Shown: in pieces, positions 18,092 through 28,280 of the stretch
Layout of the letters: every line of letters begins with the position of its first letter
Numbering within the stretch: position 1 is the first letter of the stretch
Source of the DNA: Muricoccus roseus
Lineage (GTDB): Bacteria > Pseudomonadota > Alphaproteobacteria > Acetobacterales > Acetobacteraceae
DNA length: 64,000 bases
NCBI RefSeq assembly: GCF_900141905.1
Contig: NZ_FQZF01000009.1
Coordinates: forward strand, 62,001 to 126,000
Direction of reading: 5' to 3'
Made by a program: the position numbers and the translations under genes
The notes under the pieces: generated by a model
What the model saw: the letters and a program-made list of their open reading frames with translations, nothing else
Told to the model about the DNA's origin: nothing
The model's database searches: none

Positions 18092-18664
18092 TCAGCCCTG
18101 GGTAAGCAGGGCGACCTTCGTCATGAACTCTTCCGGCTTGCCCTCGGCCAGCAGCGGCGCGGCATCGGCCACGGCATCCAGCAACCGGTCCAGCCACTCC
18201 CCATCCACCTTGGCGAAGTTGCCGAGGACATGGCCATGCACCCGATCCTTGTGCCCGGGATGGCCGATTCCGAGACGGACGCGCCAGAAGTCGGGGCTCG
18301 CGAAGGCGCGCTGCATGTCCCGCAGCCCGTTATGCCCGGCCGCGCCCCCGCCCTTCTTCACCCGCACCTTGCCGGGCGCGAGGTCCAGCTCGTCATGGAA
18401 GGCCGTGATGTCGGCCAGCGGGATCTTGTGGAAGGCGGCGGCGGGCTGAACCGAGTTGCCGCTGGCGTTCATGTAGGTGTGCGGCTTCAGCAGCACGATC
18501 CGCTGCCCGGCGATCTGCCCTTCGGAGGTCTCGCCCTTGAAGCGGCTGCGCCAGGGGCCGAAGCGGTGCCGGGCGGCGATCCGCTCCACGGCCATGAAGC
18601 CGATATTGTGCCGCTGCTTCGCATGCTCCGCGCCCGGATTGCCCAGGCCCACCCACAGAAGCAT
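18092..18664 (-). CDS. pth: Peptidyl-tRNA hydrolase
   Basis: This 190-residue enzyme frees tRNA from prematurely released peptidyl-tRNA. Family landmarks are all present: WVGLGNPGAEHAKQRHNIGFM (active-site Asn and the catalytic His), FHDELDLAPGKVRVK with the key Asp, and GGGAAGHNGLRDM with the second Asn. Length is normal. It sits between rplY and ychF on the minus strand. Confidence 0.95.
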   Translation of the reverse strand: MLLWVGLGNPGAEHAKQRHNIGFMAVERIAARHRFGPWRSRFKGETSEGQIAGQRIVLLKPHTYMNASGNSVQPAAAFHKIPLADITAFHDELDLAPGKVRVKKGGGAAGHNGLRDMQRAFASPDFWRVRLGIGHPGHKDRVHGHVLGNFAKVDGEWLDRLLDAVADAAPLLAEGKPEEFMTKVALLTQG

Positions 18665-18683
18665 CCCATGACCCCATCAAAGG

Positions 18684-18716
18684 TTGGGGCGCGCCGCTTC
18701 CGCGTGCGCGCCCCAA
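18684..18716 (-). terminator. Hairpin between rplY and pth
   Basis: TTGGGGCGCGC and GCGCGCCCCAA form an 11-bp stem with an 11-base loop, in the 103-base gap between rplY and pth. There is no T-run, so it more likely tunes the rplY:pth ratio or protects the mRNA than stops transcription. Confidence 0.45.
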
Positions 18717-18767
18717 ACTGACAGAAAAAGGAGGGGGCCCAGGGGAGTTCCCTCCCCCGGCCGCTCC

Positions 18768-19424
18768 TTACTTCTTCTTCGCGGGCGCGCCCTTGCCGCC
18801 CTTGCCCTTGGCGTCGGGGGCCGGAGCCGCCGGAGCCGCCACGACCTCTTCCACCACCACGACCGGCGGGGCGATCGTCAGCACGACGAAGTCGCGGGCG
18901 ATGGTCGCGGAAGCGCCCTGGTGATCCTTGACGTTGGACCACCGGAAGGTGTCGCCGATCTCCGCGGCGGACACGTCCACCTCAAAGCGCTCCGGCACGT
19001 TGTCCGGATCGGCCATCACCTCGAGGTCGCGGCGGACCAGGTTGGCGACGCCACCCGCCTTGATGCCGGGCGAAACCTCTTCACCGAGCAGCACGACCGG
19101 CACCTTCACGCGGATATGCTGGCCAGCGGCGAGGCGCTGGAAATCCACATGGATGGGCTGGTCGGAAACGGGGTGGAACTGCACGTCGCGCATCAGGCAA
19201 CGCACCGGCGCGGCACCGGCCACCGCCACCTCATACAGGTGGGACTGCCAACCGCCCTTGTGCAGCTCCTTCATCACGTCACGCGGGTCGAGAGACAGAA
19301 GGGTCGCCTCCTGCTTCGCCCCATAGATCACTGCGGGGACCATGCCCCCACGCCGGGTCGCGCGCGCCGCCCCCTTACCGGCCCGCTCGCGCGCCGCGGC
19401 CTCGATCCGAATGGTCTGGACCAT
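18768..19424 (-). CDS. rplY: 50S ribosomal protein L25/Ctc
   Basis: This 218-residue protein of the long (CTC) form binds 5S rRNA. The L25 domain (about 1-95; IRIEAAARERAGKGAARATRRGGMVPAVIYG) is followed by the beta-barrel CTC domain (VDFQRLAAGQHIRVKVPVVLLGEEVSPGIKAGG...). The tail is low complexity and Ala/Lys-rich (KGKGGKGAPAKKK). It leads the rplY-pth-ychF operon. A hairpin with a short T-run lies in its leader at 19484-19511. Confidence 0.95.
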   Translation of the reverse strand: MVQTIRIEAAARERAGKGAARATRRGGMVPAVIYGAKQEATLLSLDPRDVMKELHKGGWQSHLYEVAVAGAAPVRCLMRDVQFHPVSDQPIHVDFQRLAAGQHIRVKVPVVLLGEEVSPGIKAGGVANLVRRDLEVMADPDNVPERFEVDVSAAEIGDTFRWSNVKDHQGASATIARDFVVLTIAPPVVVVEEVVAAPAAPAPDAKGKGGKGAPAKKK

Positions 19425-19483
19425 TGCCGTCATTCCTTCGCGAATTGGGTTTCCTTCCGCGTCGCCATGCAGGCACGCGAAAA

Positions 19484-19511
19484 CACGCCGGCCTCCAGGG
19501 GTGCCGGCGTG
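19484..19511 (-). terminator. Terminator-like hairpin in the rplY leader
   Basis: On the minus strand a 9-bp stem (CACGCCGGC with GCCGGCGTG, 10-base loop) is followed by TTTT and lies about 60 bases before the rplY start. It could end transcripts from the MFS gene upstream or act as an attenuator for the ribosomal-protein operon. Confidence 0.5.
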
Positions 19512-19617
19512 GGGCGGGGTTTAGCGGGGGCGGCCGGCGGGGGCAAGGTTTCCGGCGGGCGCCCGATCCTCGGCCCCATTGGGCGAGTTGTCCGCCGCGC
19601 TCTTGTTCTGGGCTGGC

Positions 19618-19853
19618 GGTCTGTCCCGGGGAGCGGGAGAAGGATTCTTCCTCTCCCGGCCCCCTCACCTTCTTCTTTTTCTTCAGGTTTGGAATCACTC
19701 GGCTGTCGGTGCGCCTGAGGTCCACGACCTCAGGCGACTGCAAACGCAGGAAGGGCACCCCTCAACCAGAGACCCCTTCGATCATCGTATCCACGGCAGT
19801 CAGACGGGGTTCCAAGGGCCTCAGGCCCTTGGCGGGTCGAGGGCAGAGCCCTC
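19618..19853 (+). repeat. Dispersed hairpin repeat, copy 3
   Basis: This copy lies between two minus-strand genes (MFS stop and rplY start), so its plus orientation is opposite to both. The first hairpin is eroded (GAGCGGGAGAA against TTCTTCCTCTC, loop shortened), while the second (GCCTGAGGTC-cac-GACCTCAGGC) and third (CCAAGGGCC-tca-GGCCCTTGG) are perfect. The fourth keeps 6 bp (GAGGGC-aga-GCCCTC). Confidence 0.9.
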
Positions 19854-19929
19854 CCTCGAACGCCCCAAACCCAGGACGCCACCAGCGGCACGAGGTCATG
19901 AACCCCGAGGCCGATAGGGGCTGGGGACC

Positions 19930-21111
19930 TCACCCGGAGGCTTCCCGCGTCTCCGGCATCGCAAGCCACACCACGGCCACCGAGAGCAGCCCGATCCCCG
20001 CCAGCATCGCGAAGGCGGTGCCCGGCCCGAACCATTCCGCGGCCAGCCCTGCCAGGGTGGTGCTGAGCGTACCGCCAATCCCCACCGCGAGGCCGAACAG
20101 GCCGAGGCAGAGGTTGAACCGGTTGGTGCCGCGCGTGAGGTCGGCCGCCAGCAGGGGCAGCAGGACGCCGAGCCCGGCGGCGCTGATCCCATCCAGCGCC
20201 TGGACGAGGATGAGCCAGGCCGGGTTGTCCACCAGCATCAGCAGGAGGCCCCGCGCGGGCAGGGCCGCGAAGCCGATCAGCAGGGCCAGCCGCCGCCCGC
20301 GCCGCTGGGCGAGCCGCCCGATCCCGGGAGCGATCATGGCCATAATGAGCTGCGGCGCGATGATGCAGGCCGCGATGATGAGGTTGGCCTCGTCGCCCGC
20401 ATGCCGCGTCACCTGCGTGCCGGCCAGCGGCAACATGGCCGCGTTGGACAGGGTGAAAAGACCGCAGCACAGGGCGAAGACGAGCACGCCACGGCTGCGG
20501 AGCAGCGTGCCCAGCCCGCGCAGCGCTCCCCCTTCCCGCTCCTCCGGCCGGGGCGGGTGCAGGTCATCGGGGCGGATCGCCGCCAGGGCGATCAGGCTCG
20601 GGATGCAGAGGGCCGCGGTCAGCCAGAAGACCGAGGCGCCGGAAAGCCAGGTGCCCGCCGCGCCCAGCACCCCCGCCGCCACGCCGCTGCCCACCGCGGC
20701 GTAACGGGCATTCCGGCCGAGGCGTTCCCCCAGCCCCTGCCGGCCCACCAGCGCGAGGCTGATGGCGGCGATGGAGGGGCCGAGGATGCAGGAGGCGACG
20801 CCATGCAGCACCTCGGAGATCATCACCGGCAGGGTTTCGGGCAGCAGCGCCAGCAGCAGGGCGGAGGCGGCGATGGCCAGCAGCGCCAGCGCCGCGGCGA
20901 AGCGCTTGTTGGGCGTGGCATCCACCATCGCCCCCGCCGGCACCTGCATCGCCATGGTGACGAAGGCGCCGACGCTCAGCGCGAGGCCGATCTCCAGCTC
21001 GGTCCAGGCATGGGCCGTGAGATAGACGGCGATGAACGGCCCAAAGCCCGTCTGGACGTTGGACATGAAGAAGTTCAGCCAGTCGAGCCCTCGCCCGCTG
21101 CGCCCCGCCAT
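19930..21111 (-). CDS. MFS transporter
   Basis: This 393-residue membrane protein has about twelve helices and MFS features: a VDATPNKR loop after TM2 in the place of the family motif A, and a central charged loop DDLHPPRPEEREGG between the two halves. Major facilitator carriers use proton gradients; the substrate here is unknown. It begins 12 bases after the stop of the PRC-barrel gene, so the two may be co-transcribed. Repeat copy 3 follows it. Confidence 0.88.
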   Translation of the reverse strand: MAGRSGRGLDWLNFFMSNVQTGFGPFIAVYLTAHAWTELEIGLALSVGAFVTMAMQVPAGAMVDATPNKRFAAALALLAIAASALLLALLPETLPVMISEVLHGVASCILGPSIAAISLALVGRQGLGERLGRNARYAAVGSGVAAGVLGAAGTWLSGASVFWLTAALCIPSLIALAAIRPDDLHPPRPEEREGGALRGLGTLLRSRGVLVFALCCGLFTLSNAAMLPLAGTQVTRHAGDEANLIIAACIIAPQLIMAMIAPGIGRLAQRRGRRLALLIGFAALPARGLLLMLVDNPAWLILVQALDGISAAGLGVLLPLLAADLTRGTNRFNLCLGLFGLAVGIGGTLSTTLAGLAAEWFGPGTAFAMLAGIGLLSVAVVWLAMPETREASG

Positions 21112-21123
21112 GCGCTGGCGCCC

Positions 21124-21663
21124 CTAGTTGCTTCGCGCGGGGTCGGCACCGGGCGGCGTGGGGGGTTGCGGGGTCCCCGGGGCCGCCGGCTCCGGCCCGG
21201 CCGGTACGGGCTCGGGGGCGGCCTCGGGCACTGGGGGCGCCGCGACGACGACCGGCTCGCCATCCTTGTAGTCGGGGAAGGCGCGCATCTGGTCGCGGGT
21301 GAGTTCGAGGCGGACGATCTCGGGCGAGAAGCGCAGCGTGCGCCAGGCCACCGCGACGCGGCGCCGGCCGACACCGAGGAAGCCGCCATAGTCGAGGACG
21401 GCGGCACGGGGCTGGCCATTATCGTCCAGCAGCACGTTCACGATGCGCCCGACCACGTCGCCCGAGGGGCCGGTCACCTCGCGCCCGATGACGCGCTGGG
21501 AGGCCTCGCGGGGCAGTTCCTCCCGGGCGGCGGGGCTCCGGGCCGCGGGCTGGGCGGCGGGCGGAGGCGTGTCCTGGGCCAGGGCCGGCACCGCGAGGCC
21601 CGACATGGCCAGAGCCAGCCGGAAGGTGAGGTGCCGGGCGCGGCAGGGGGGAAGGCAGCGCAT
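21124..21663 (-). CDS. Exported PRC-barrel domain protein
   Basis: This 179-residue protein has an N-terminal export signal (about residues 1-30, ending at VPALAQD), a Pro/Ala linker, and a PRC-barrel of about 75 residues (RVIGREVTGPSGDVVGRIVNVLLDDNGQPRAAVLDYGGFLGVGRRRVAVAW). The C-terminal 45 residues are Pro/Ala/Glu-rich. PRC-barrels mediate protein contacts in ribosome maturation and photosynthetic reaction centres, but exported versions are mostly uncharacterised. The frame is open further upstream, but 21663 is the Met that begins the signal. Confidence 0.75.
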   Translation of the reverse strand: MRCLPPCRARHLTFRLALAMSGLAVPALAQDTPPPAAQPAARSPAAREELPREASQRVIGREVTGPSGDVVGRIVNVLLDDNGQPRAAVLDYGGFLGVGRRRVAVAWRTLRFSPEIVRLELTRDQMRAFPDYKDGEPVVVAAPPVPEAAPEPVPAGPEPAAPGTPQPPTPPGADPARSN

Positions 21664-21746
21664 GGCCGCGAGCCTAGAGCATCCGCGCGCCCGGCCGAAG
21701 CCATCCTTGCCCCGCAGCGGGGGCACGGACGGGAACGGGACCGATT

Positions 21747-22832
21747 TCAGGCCTCGACGGGGACCTTCACCTCGGTCGTCCAGCCATGCGCGTCATTCGT
21801 GCGGCCGTACTGGATGCCGACGATCGCGTCGTACAGCTTCTGGGTGAGGGCACCGGTCTGGCCGTTGGAGATGACGATCTTCTCGCCCTTGTAGCCCAGT
21901 TCGCCCACCGGGGAGACGACGGCGGCGGTGCCGGTGCCCCACATCTCGCGCAGCGTGCCGTTGCGCCCGGCCTCCATCACCTCGTCGATCGTGATCCGGC
22001 GCTCGCTGACCTTCACGCCCCAGTCCCGCAGGAGCTGGAGGATGGAGTTGCGGGTCACGCCGTCCAGGATGGTGCCGGCCAGTGGCGGGGTGATCACCTC
22101 GTCGCCGATCTGCATCATGATGTTCATGGTGCCGACCTCGTCGATCGCCTTGCGCTCGATCGCGTCCAGCCAGAGCACCTGGGTGTAGCCCTGGCGCTCG
22201 GCATCGCGCTGCGCGGCGAGGGAGGCGGCGTAGTTGGCGGCAGTCTTGGCCTCGCCCAGCCCGCCGGCGACCGCCCGCACATACTTGTCCGTCGCCAGGA
22301 TGCGGACCGGCTTCACCCCTTCCTTGTAGTAGGAGCCGACCGGCGAGCAGATGACGAAATAGGTGTAGCGGTGCGCCGGATGCACGCCGAGCATCACCTC
22401 GGTCGCGATCACGGTCGGGCGGATATAGAGCGAGGTGCCGGGGGCGGAGGGCACCCATTCATGGTCCACGCCCACGATCGCCTCGAAGGAGCGCCGGACG
22501 AGGTCCGCGTCCATTTCGGGGATGCAGAGCGCGGCGCAGGACTTGTTGAGCCGCCGCGCATGGCGCTCCGCCCGGAAGAGGCGGATCTTGCCGTCCGGGC
22601 CACGGAAGGCCTTCAGCCCGTCGAACACCGCCTGGCCGTAATGCAGGACGGAGGTGGCCGGATCCATGGTGAAGGAGCCGTAGGGCACCACCCGCGGGTC
22701 GTGCCAGCCGCGCCCCTCCTCGTAATCCATCAGGAACATGTGGTCCGTGAAGACCTTCCCGAAGGACAGGGAGGCATCGTCGGGGCGCGCCTTGGGCGCG
22801 TGGGTCCGGGTCAGGCTGATTTCCGTGCTCAT
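21747..22832 (-). CDS. ilvE: Branched-chain amino acid aminotransferase (long, type II)
   Basis: This 361-residue class IV PLP transaminase is of the longer type found in bacteria and eukaryotes. The Schiff-base lysine is K196 (GGLGEAKTAANYAASL). The family segments YGQAVFDGLKAFRG, TSLYIRPTVIATE, EVGTMNIM and GTLREMWGTGTAAVVSPVG are all seen. It is distinct in length and motif from the 299-residue enzyme at 11.5 kb. This one is the better candidate for bulk Leu/Ile/Val synthesis. It stands alone between the PRC-barrel gene and the sulP gene. Confidence 0.92.
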   Translation of the reverse strand: MSTEISLTRTHAPKARPDDASLSFGKVFTDHMFLMDYEEGRGWHDPRVVPYGSFTMDPATSVLHYGQAVFDGLKAFRGPDGKIRLFRAERHARRLNKSCAALCIPEMDADLVRRSFEAIVGVDHEWVPSAPGTSLYIRPTVIATEVMLGVHPAHRYTYFVICSPVGSYYKEGVKPVRILATDKYVRAVAGGLGEAKTAANYAASLAAQRDAERQGYTQVLWLDAIERKAIDEVGTMNIMMQIGDEVITPPLAGTILDGVTRNSILQLLRDWGVKVSERRITIDEVMEAGRNGTLREMWGTGTAAVVSPVGELGYKGEKIVISNGQTGALTQKLYDAIVGIQYGRTNDAHGWTTEVKVPVEA

Positions 22833-22959
22833 GGCGCCGACGTCCGCAATATTGTTGCTTAGGCTGTCATCCTAGCGCAACGCAGACGCCGGCGGAAACC
22901 ACGGGGGCGCATTCCTCCCATGTCCGTCGGTCAGGGTTGTTGACCTATGGGCCGTGCGC

Positions 22960-24441
<1,482 letters not shown>

Positions 24442-24663
24442 GAGGAATTCCAGAAGAGCAGGCCACCAGCAGGCAGGTCGGCGCGCGGGGCATTGAACGG
24501 ATCGGCGGCGGCGGGTCGGGCCCAGGGCAGGTTCTGCCCGGGTTCCGCATGGTGTCAGGGGCGCGTGTTGCGCAGCGCGATCAGGATCCGGTTCACCCGG
24601 CCAAACTGGCAGAGCGGCTGCTGCGGCGCAACATGGGAATACCGGGACCCACCCCCGGCTCCA

Positions 24664-25635
24664 TCAGGAGGCCGCCGCGGGCGCCGGCGCCAGACGGCCG
24701 CGATCCTCCGACGGGACCGGGCGCCCCTCGTTCCGCGGGTCCAGAAGCTCCGGCGGCACGGCGCGCAGCAGCTCGGCCAGTTGCCGCAGCAGCGGGGCCA
24801 GGGCGGAGGTCTTGCGCCAGAACAGGCCGATCTGGCGGCTGGGCTGGCTGTCCTCGAAGCGCAGCAGATGGAGCTTGTCGGCATGCGGGGCCATGCCGCG
24901 CGCGGCGAGGGCCGGCATCAGCGTCACGCCCAGCCCGGCCAGCACCATCTGCCGCAGCGTCTCCAGGCTGGTGGCGCGGAACTCCGACTGCTCCTGCGCG
25001 CCGGACAGCCCGCAAACCTCCAGCGCCTGGTCCCGCAGGCAGTGCCCGTCCTCCAGCAGCATCAGGTTCTGGCGCGACAGCTCCTCCAGCCGCAGGCTTT
25101 CCCGCGAGGCCAGCGGGTGATGCTTCGGCACGGCCAGCAGGAAGGGCTCCTCGAACAAGGGCTCGCCATGCAGGTTCGGGTCATGCACCGGCAGGGCGAG
25201 GATGGCCGCATCCAGCCGCCCCTCGCGCAGCCGCTCCAGCAGCTGGTCGCTCTTCTCCTCCGTCAGCAGCAGTTGCAACTGCGGGAAGCGGGCGCGGACC
25301 TGCGGCATCACCTCCGGCAGGAGATAGGGGCCGAGCGTGGGGAAGACCCCGAGCCGCGCCGTGCCCGCCTCCGGGCGGGACAGGCGCCGTGCGGCCTCGC
25401 GCATCCCGTCCATCTCGGTGAGAATCCGCCGCGCGCGGGCCACGGCATCCTGCCCGGCCGGGGTGGGCATCACCCTGCGAGGTGTCCGCTCGAACAGGGT
25501 GACGCCCAGCTCCTCCTCCAGCTTGCGGATCTGGGTGGAGAGGGTGGGCTGGCTGACCAGGCAGGCCTCGGCGGCGCGCCGGAAGTTCCGGTGCTCCGCC
25601 AGGGCGACAAGGTACTGCAGTTCACGAAGGTTCAT
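24664..25635 (-). CDS. oxyR: Hydrogen peroxide sensor OxyR (LysR family)
   Basis: This 323-residue LysR-type activator has an HTH (about 1-60, FRRAAEACLVSQPTLSTQIRKLEEELG) and a periplasmic-binding-like sensor domain. The two redox cysteines are at positions 199 and 208 (GHCLRDQALEVCGL), exactly the numbers of the peroxide-sensing pair in E. coli OxyR. It lies directly after ahpC and ahpF on the same strand, its classic targets. An OxyR-like site lies before ahpC at 28021-28057. The C-terminal 30 residues are a low-complexity extension. Confidence 0.95.
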   Translation of the reverse strand: MNLRELQYLVALAEHRNFRRAAEACLVSQPTLSTQIRKLEEELGVTLFERTPRRVMPTPAGQDAVARARRILTEMDGMREAARRLSRPEAGTARLGVFPTLGPYLLPEVMPQVRARFPQLQLLLTEEKSDQLLERLREGRLDAAILALPVHDPNLHGEPLFEEPFLLAVPKHHPLASRESLRLEELSRQNLMLLEDGHCLRDQALEVCGLSGAQEQSEFRATSLETLRQMVLAGLGVTLMPALAARGMAPHADKLHLLRFEDSQPSRQIGLFWRKTSALAPLLRQLAELLRAVPPELLDPRNEGRPVPSEDRGRLAPAPAAAS

Positions 25636-25661
25636 GCGCGCTCCGTCCGGCGCTTCCCCGC

Positions 25662-25682
25662 CCCTGCCCGGCTGGGGCAGGG
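25662..25682 (-). terminator. Hairpin between ahpF and oxyR
   Basis: CCCTGCCC and GGGCAGGG form an 8-bp stem with a 5-base loop in the 66-base gap between the ahpF stop and the oxyR start. It has no T-run. It may reduce read-through from the strongly induced ahp genes into oxyR. Confidence 0.35.
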
Positions 25683-25701
25683 ACAGGGGCGAGGGGCGCG
25701 G

Positions 25702-27297
25702 TCAGGCGGCCTTCGCTTCCAGGGCGGGCGCCTCGGCCGCCGCCGGGGCGGAGCTGCGGATGAGGTAGTCGAAGGCCGAGAGCGAGGCCTTCGCCCCCTC
25801 CCCCGCCGCGATGATGATCTGCTTGTAGGGCGTGGTCGTGCAGTCGCCGGCGGCGAAGACGCCGGGCAGCGAGGTCTGGCCATGGGCGTCCACGATGATC
25901 TCGCCGCGCGGGGAGAGATCGAGCGTGCCCTTCAGCCATTCCGTGTTCGGCAGCAGGCCGATCTGCACGAAGATGCCCTCCAGCCTGATCGTGTGGTGCT
26001 CGCCGGTCACGCGGTCCTCATAGGAGAGGCCGGTCACCTTCTGGCCGTCCCCCTTCACCTCGGTGGTGCGGGCGGAGACCAGGATCTTCACGTTCGGCAG
26101 GCTGCGCAGCTTGCGCTGCAGGACCTCGTCGGCCCGCAGCTTGGTGTCGAACTCGATCAGCATGACATGCTTCACGATGCCGGCGAGGTCGATCGCCGCC
26201 TCGACGCCGGAATTGCCGCCGCCGATCACCGCGACGTCCTTGCCCTTGAAGAGCGGGCCGTCGCAATGCGGGCAATAGGCCACGCCCTTGTTCTTGTAGA
26301 TGTCCTCCCCCGGCACGCCCATGGAGCGCCAGCGCGCGCCGGTGGAGAGGATGACACTCCTCGCATGCAGCGTCGCGCCGCCCGCCATGCGGACCGAGAT
26401 CATGCCCTTGTCGAGGTTCAGCTCCTCGGCGCGCTGGAGGTTCATGATCTTCACCTCGTTCTCGCGCACATGCGTCTCGAGCGCCTGGGCCAGCTTCGGC
26501 CCCTCGGTGTGCGGGACGGAGATGAAGTTCTCAATGCCCATGGTGTCGAGCACCTGGCCGCCGAAGCGCTCGGCCGCGACGCCGGTGCGGATGCCCTTGC
26601 GCGCGGCATAGACCGCGGCCGCCGCGCCGGCGGGGCCACCGCCGACGATCAGCACGTCGAAGGGCGCCTCGGCGGAGAGCTTCTTCGCCTCGCGCGCGGC
26701 GGCGCCGGTGTCGAGCTTGGCGACAATCTCCTCGACGCCCATGCGGCCCTGGCCGAAAACCTCGCCATTCAGATAAATGGTCGGCACGGACATCACCTGC
26801 CGCGCCTCGACCTCCTGCTGGAACACCGCGCCGTCGATCGCGACATGCTTGATGCCGGGGTTCAGCACGGCCATCAGGTTCAGCGCCTGCACCACCTCGG
26901 GGCAGTTCTGGCAGGACTGGGAGAAATAGGTCTCGAAGGTGAACTCGCCGTCCAGATCCTTGATCTGGTCGATCACGGCCTGCTCCAGCTTCGGCGGATG
27001 CCCGCCCACCTGCAGCAGCGCGAGAACGAGCGAGGTGAACTCGTGGCCCATGGGCAGGCCCGCGAAGCGCAGGCTGATGTCATGGCCCGGGCTGGTCAGC
27101 GCGAAGGAGGGAGCGCGCTCACCGTCCTCGCGATTCTCGACGACGGAGATCCTGGAGGAGACGGACTGCACGTCATGCAGCAGCGCCAGCATCTCCCTGG
27201 ACTTCGGGCTGTCATTGACGGAGGCCGTGATCTGGATGGGACGGACCACGCGCTCCAGATAGGCCTTGAGCTGAGTCTTCAGGTTAGCATCCAGCAC
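25702..27297 (-). CDS. ahpF: Alkyl hydroperoxide reductase subunit F
   Basis: This 531-residue flavoprotein passes electrons from NADH to AhpC. The N-terminal double-thioredoxin domain carries C129/C132 (SQSCQNCPE), the same numbering as the E. coli and Salmonella protein. The thioredoxin-reductase-like part has FAD site [10 protein letters not shown] (219-228), C342/C345 (YCPHCDG) and NADH site GGGNSG. The C-terminus is slightly longer than usual ([17 protein letters not shown]). It follows ahpC after 79 bases that contain a hairpin. Confidence 0.95.
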   Translation of the reverse strand: MLDANLKTQLKAYLERVVRPIQITASVNDSPKSREMLALLHDVQSVSSRISVVENREDGERAPSFALTSPGHDISLRFAGLPMGHEFTSLVLALLQVGGHPPKLEQAVIDQIKDLDGEFTFETYFSQSCQNCPEVVQALNLMAVLNPGIKHVAIDGAVFQQEVEARQVMSVPTIYLNGEVFGQGRMGVEEIVAKLDTGAAAREAKKLSAEAPFDVLIVGGGPAGAAAAVYAARKGIRTGVAAERFGGQVLDTMGIENFISVPHTEGPKLAQALETHVRENEVKIMNLQRAEELNLDKGMISVRMAGGATLHARSVILSTGARWRSMGVPGEDIYKNKGVAYCPHCDGPLFKGKDVAVIGGGNSGVEAAIDLAGIVKHVMLIEFDTKLRADEVLQRKLRSLPNVKILVSARTTEVKGDGQKVTGLSYEDRVTGEHHTIRLEGIFVQIGLLPNTEWLKGTLDLSPRGEIIVDAHGQTSLPGVFAAGDCTTTPYKQIIIAAGEGAKASLSAFDYLIRSSAPAAAEAPALEAKAA

Positions 27298-27337
27298 GAG
27301 CGATCTCCGGCTTGGCGACAGGGACGGGGAGGAGGGT

Positions 27338-27365
27338 GCCGCCCGCCCCGGAAGGGGCAGGCGGC
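27338..27365 (-). terminator. Attenuator-like hairpin between ahpC and ahpF
   Basis: GCCGCCCGCCCC pairs with GGGGCAGGCGGC around a GGAA loop, with one mismatch. It lies 11 bases after the ahpC stop and has no T-run. A partial block here would explain the excess of AhpC over AhpF that the reductase system normally needs; that role is inference. Confidence 0.5.
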
Positions 27366-27376
27366 GGCTCGAGGCT

Positions 27377-27940
27377 TCAGATCTTGCCGACGAGGTCGAG
27401 CGACGGGGCGAGGGTGGCCTCGCCTTCCTGCCACTTGGCCGGGCAGACCTCGCCCGGATGGGCGGCGACGTACTGGGCGGCGCGGAGCTTGCGGATCAGG
27501 TCCTCGGCGTTGCGGCCGATGCCCTCGGCGGTGATCTCGACGGCCTGGATCACGCCCTCGGGGTCCACGATGAAGGTGCCGCGGTCGGCCAGGCCCTGGC
27601 CTTCACGGAGCACCTGGAAATTGGTGCTGATCTCGTGGGTGGGGTCGGCCAGCATCGTGTACTGGATCTTGCCGATCGTCTCGGAGGCGTCGTGCCAGGC
27701 CTTGTGCACGAAATGCGTGTCGGTGGAGACGGAGTAGACCTCCACGTCCATCTTGCGCAGTTCCTCGTAGTGGTCGGCCACGTCGCCCAGCTCGGTCGGG
27801 CAGACGAAGGTGAAGTCGGCCGGGTAGAAGAAGAACACGGCCCAGCTGCCGAGAACGTCGTTCTCCGTCACCTCGATGAACTTGCCCTGCTTGTAGGCCT
27901 GGGCCTTGAACGGCTTGATCTTGGTGTTGACGAGAGACAT
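27377..27940 (-). CDS. ahpC: Alkyl hydroperoxide reductase subunit C (typical 2-Cys peroxiredoxin)
   Basis: This 187-residue peroxiredoxin reduces H2O2, organic peroxides and peroxynitrite. Peroxidatic C47 lies in [10 protein letters not shown] and resolving C166 in GEVCPAKW, one residue beyond the E. coli positions. AGGAG lies 3 bases before the ATG at 27940. It is the first gene of ahpC-ahpF-oxyR. An OxyR-type operator lies 81-117 bases upstream, so peroxide induction is expected. Confidence 0.96.
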   Translation of the reverse strand: MSLVNTKIKPFKAQAYKQGKFIEVTENDVLGSWAVFFFYPADFTFVCPTELGDVADHYEELRKMDVEVYSVSTDTHFVHKAWHDASETIGKIQYTMLADPTHEISTNFQVLREGQGLADRGTFIVDPEGVIQAVEITAEGIGRNAEDLIRKLRAAQYVAAHPGEVCPAKWQEGEATLAPSLDLVGKI

Positions 27941-28020
27941 GCGGGCTCCTTTGCCATGCGCCGCGGCGACCACGCGGCTTCGCGAGACCGGAAGTTAGTG
28001 CACCGCAGCAGATAAGCCAA

Positions 28021-28057
28021 ATAGATAACTTTTCCTGCCCCAATAGACCTGCTCTAT
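28021..28057 (-). promoter_or_regulatory. Probable OxyR binding site upstream of ahpC
   Basis: The OxyR consensus is four tetranucleotides in 11-bp steps, ATAG-N7-CTAT-N7-ATAG-N7-CTAT. Here ATAG (28021), TTCC (28032), ATAG (28043) and CTAT (28054) occur in exact phase, so three of four elements are perfect. The site is upstream of ahpC and the oxyR gene is two genes downstream. Minus-strand TTATCT motifs just below could serve as a -10. Confidence 0.75.
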
Positions 28058-28221
28058 CATTCCGCCGGGCGAACTGCCTCGCAGCCCGTGAGAATCCCCG
28101 ACCGCGCAACCGAAAATACGTCCGGACCGGGCCTTCTCTGGGTGGGGCCGCCCCCGTCTGCCCTCCCCCGCCCGGCTTCTCCCGGGCCCTCTTCTCCTGG
28201 ATGGTCTGGCCCCAGACAAAA

Positions 28222-28253
28222 AAACGCCGCCAGGGTCCCCCCTGGCGGCGTTT
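28222..28253 (-). terminator. Intrinsic terminator after sucD
   Basis: A perfect 14-bp stem (AAACGCCGCCAGGG with CCCTGGCGGCGTTT, loop TCCC) is followed on the minus strand by an uninterrupted run of seven T. It lies 28 bases after the sucD stop and is the clearest rho-independent terminator in the window. It closes the mdh-sucC-sucD transcript, so odhA must have its own promoter. Confidence 0.92.
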
Positions 28254-28280
28254 CCGATTCGACAGTGATGCCGCCCCAGT

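Noticed and set aside
24442-24663. Possible gene in the 222-base spacer between sulP and oxyR
   Set aside because: Frames are short, lack ribosome-binding sites and show no recognisable protein. I see only an imperfect GC-rich hairpin.
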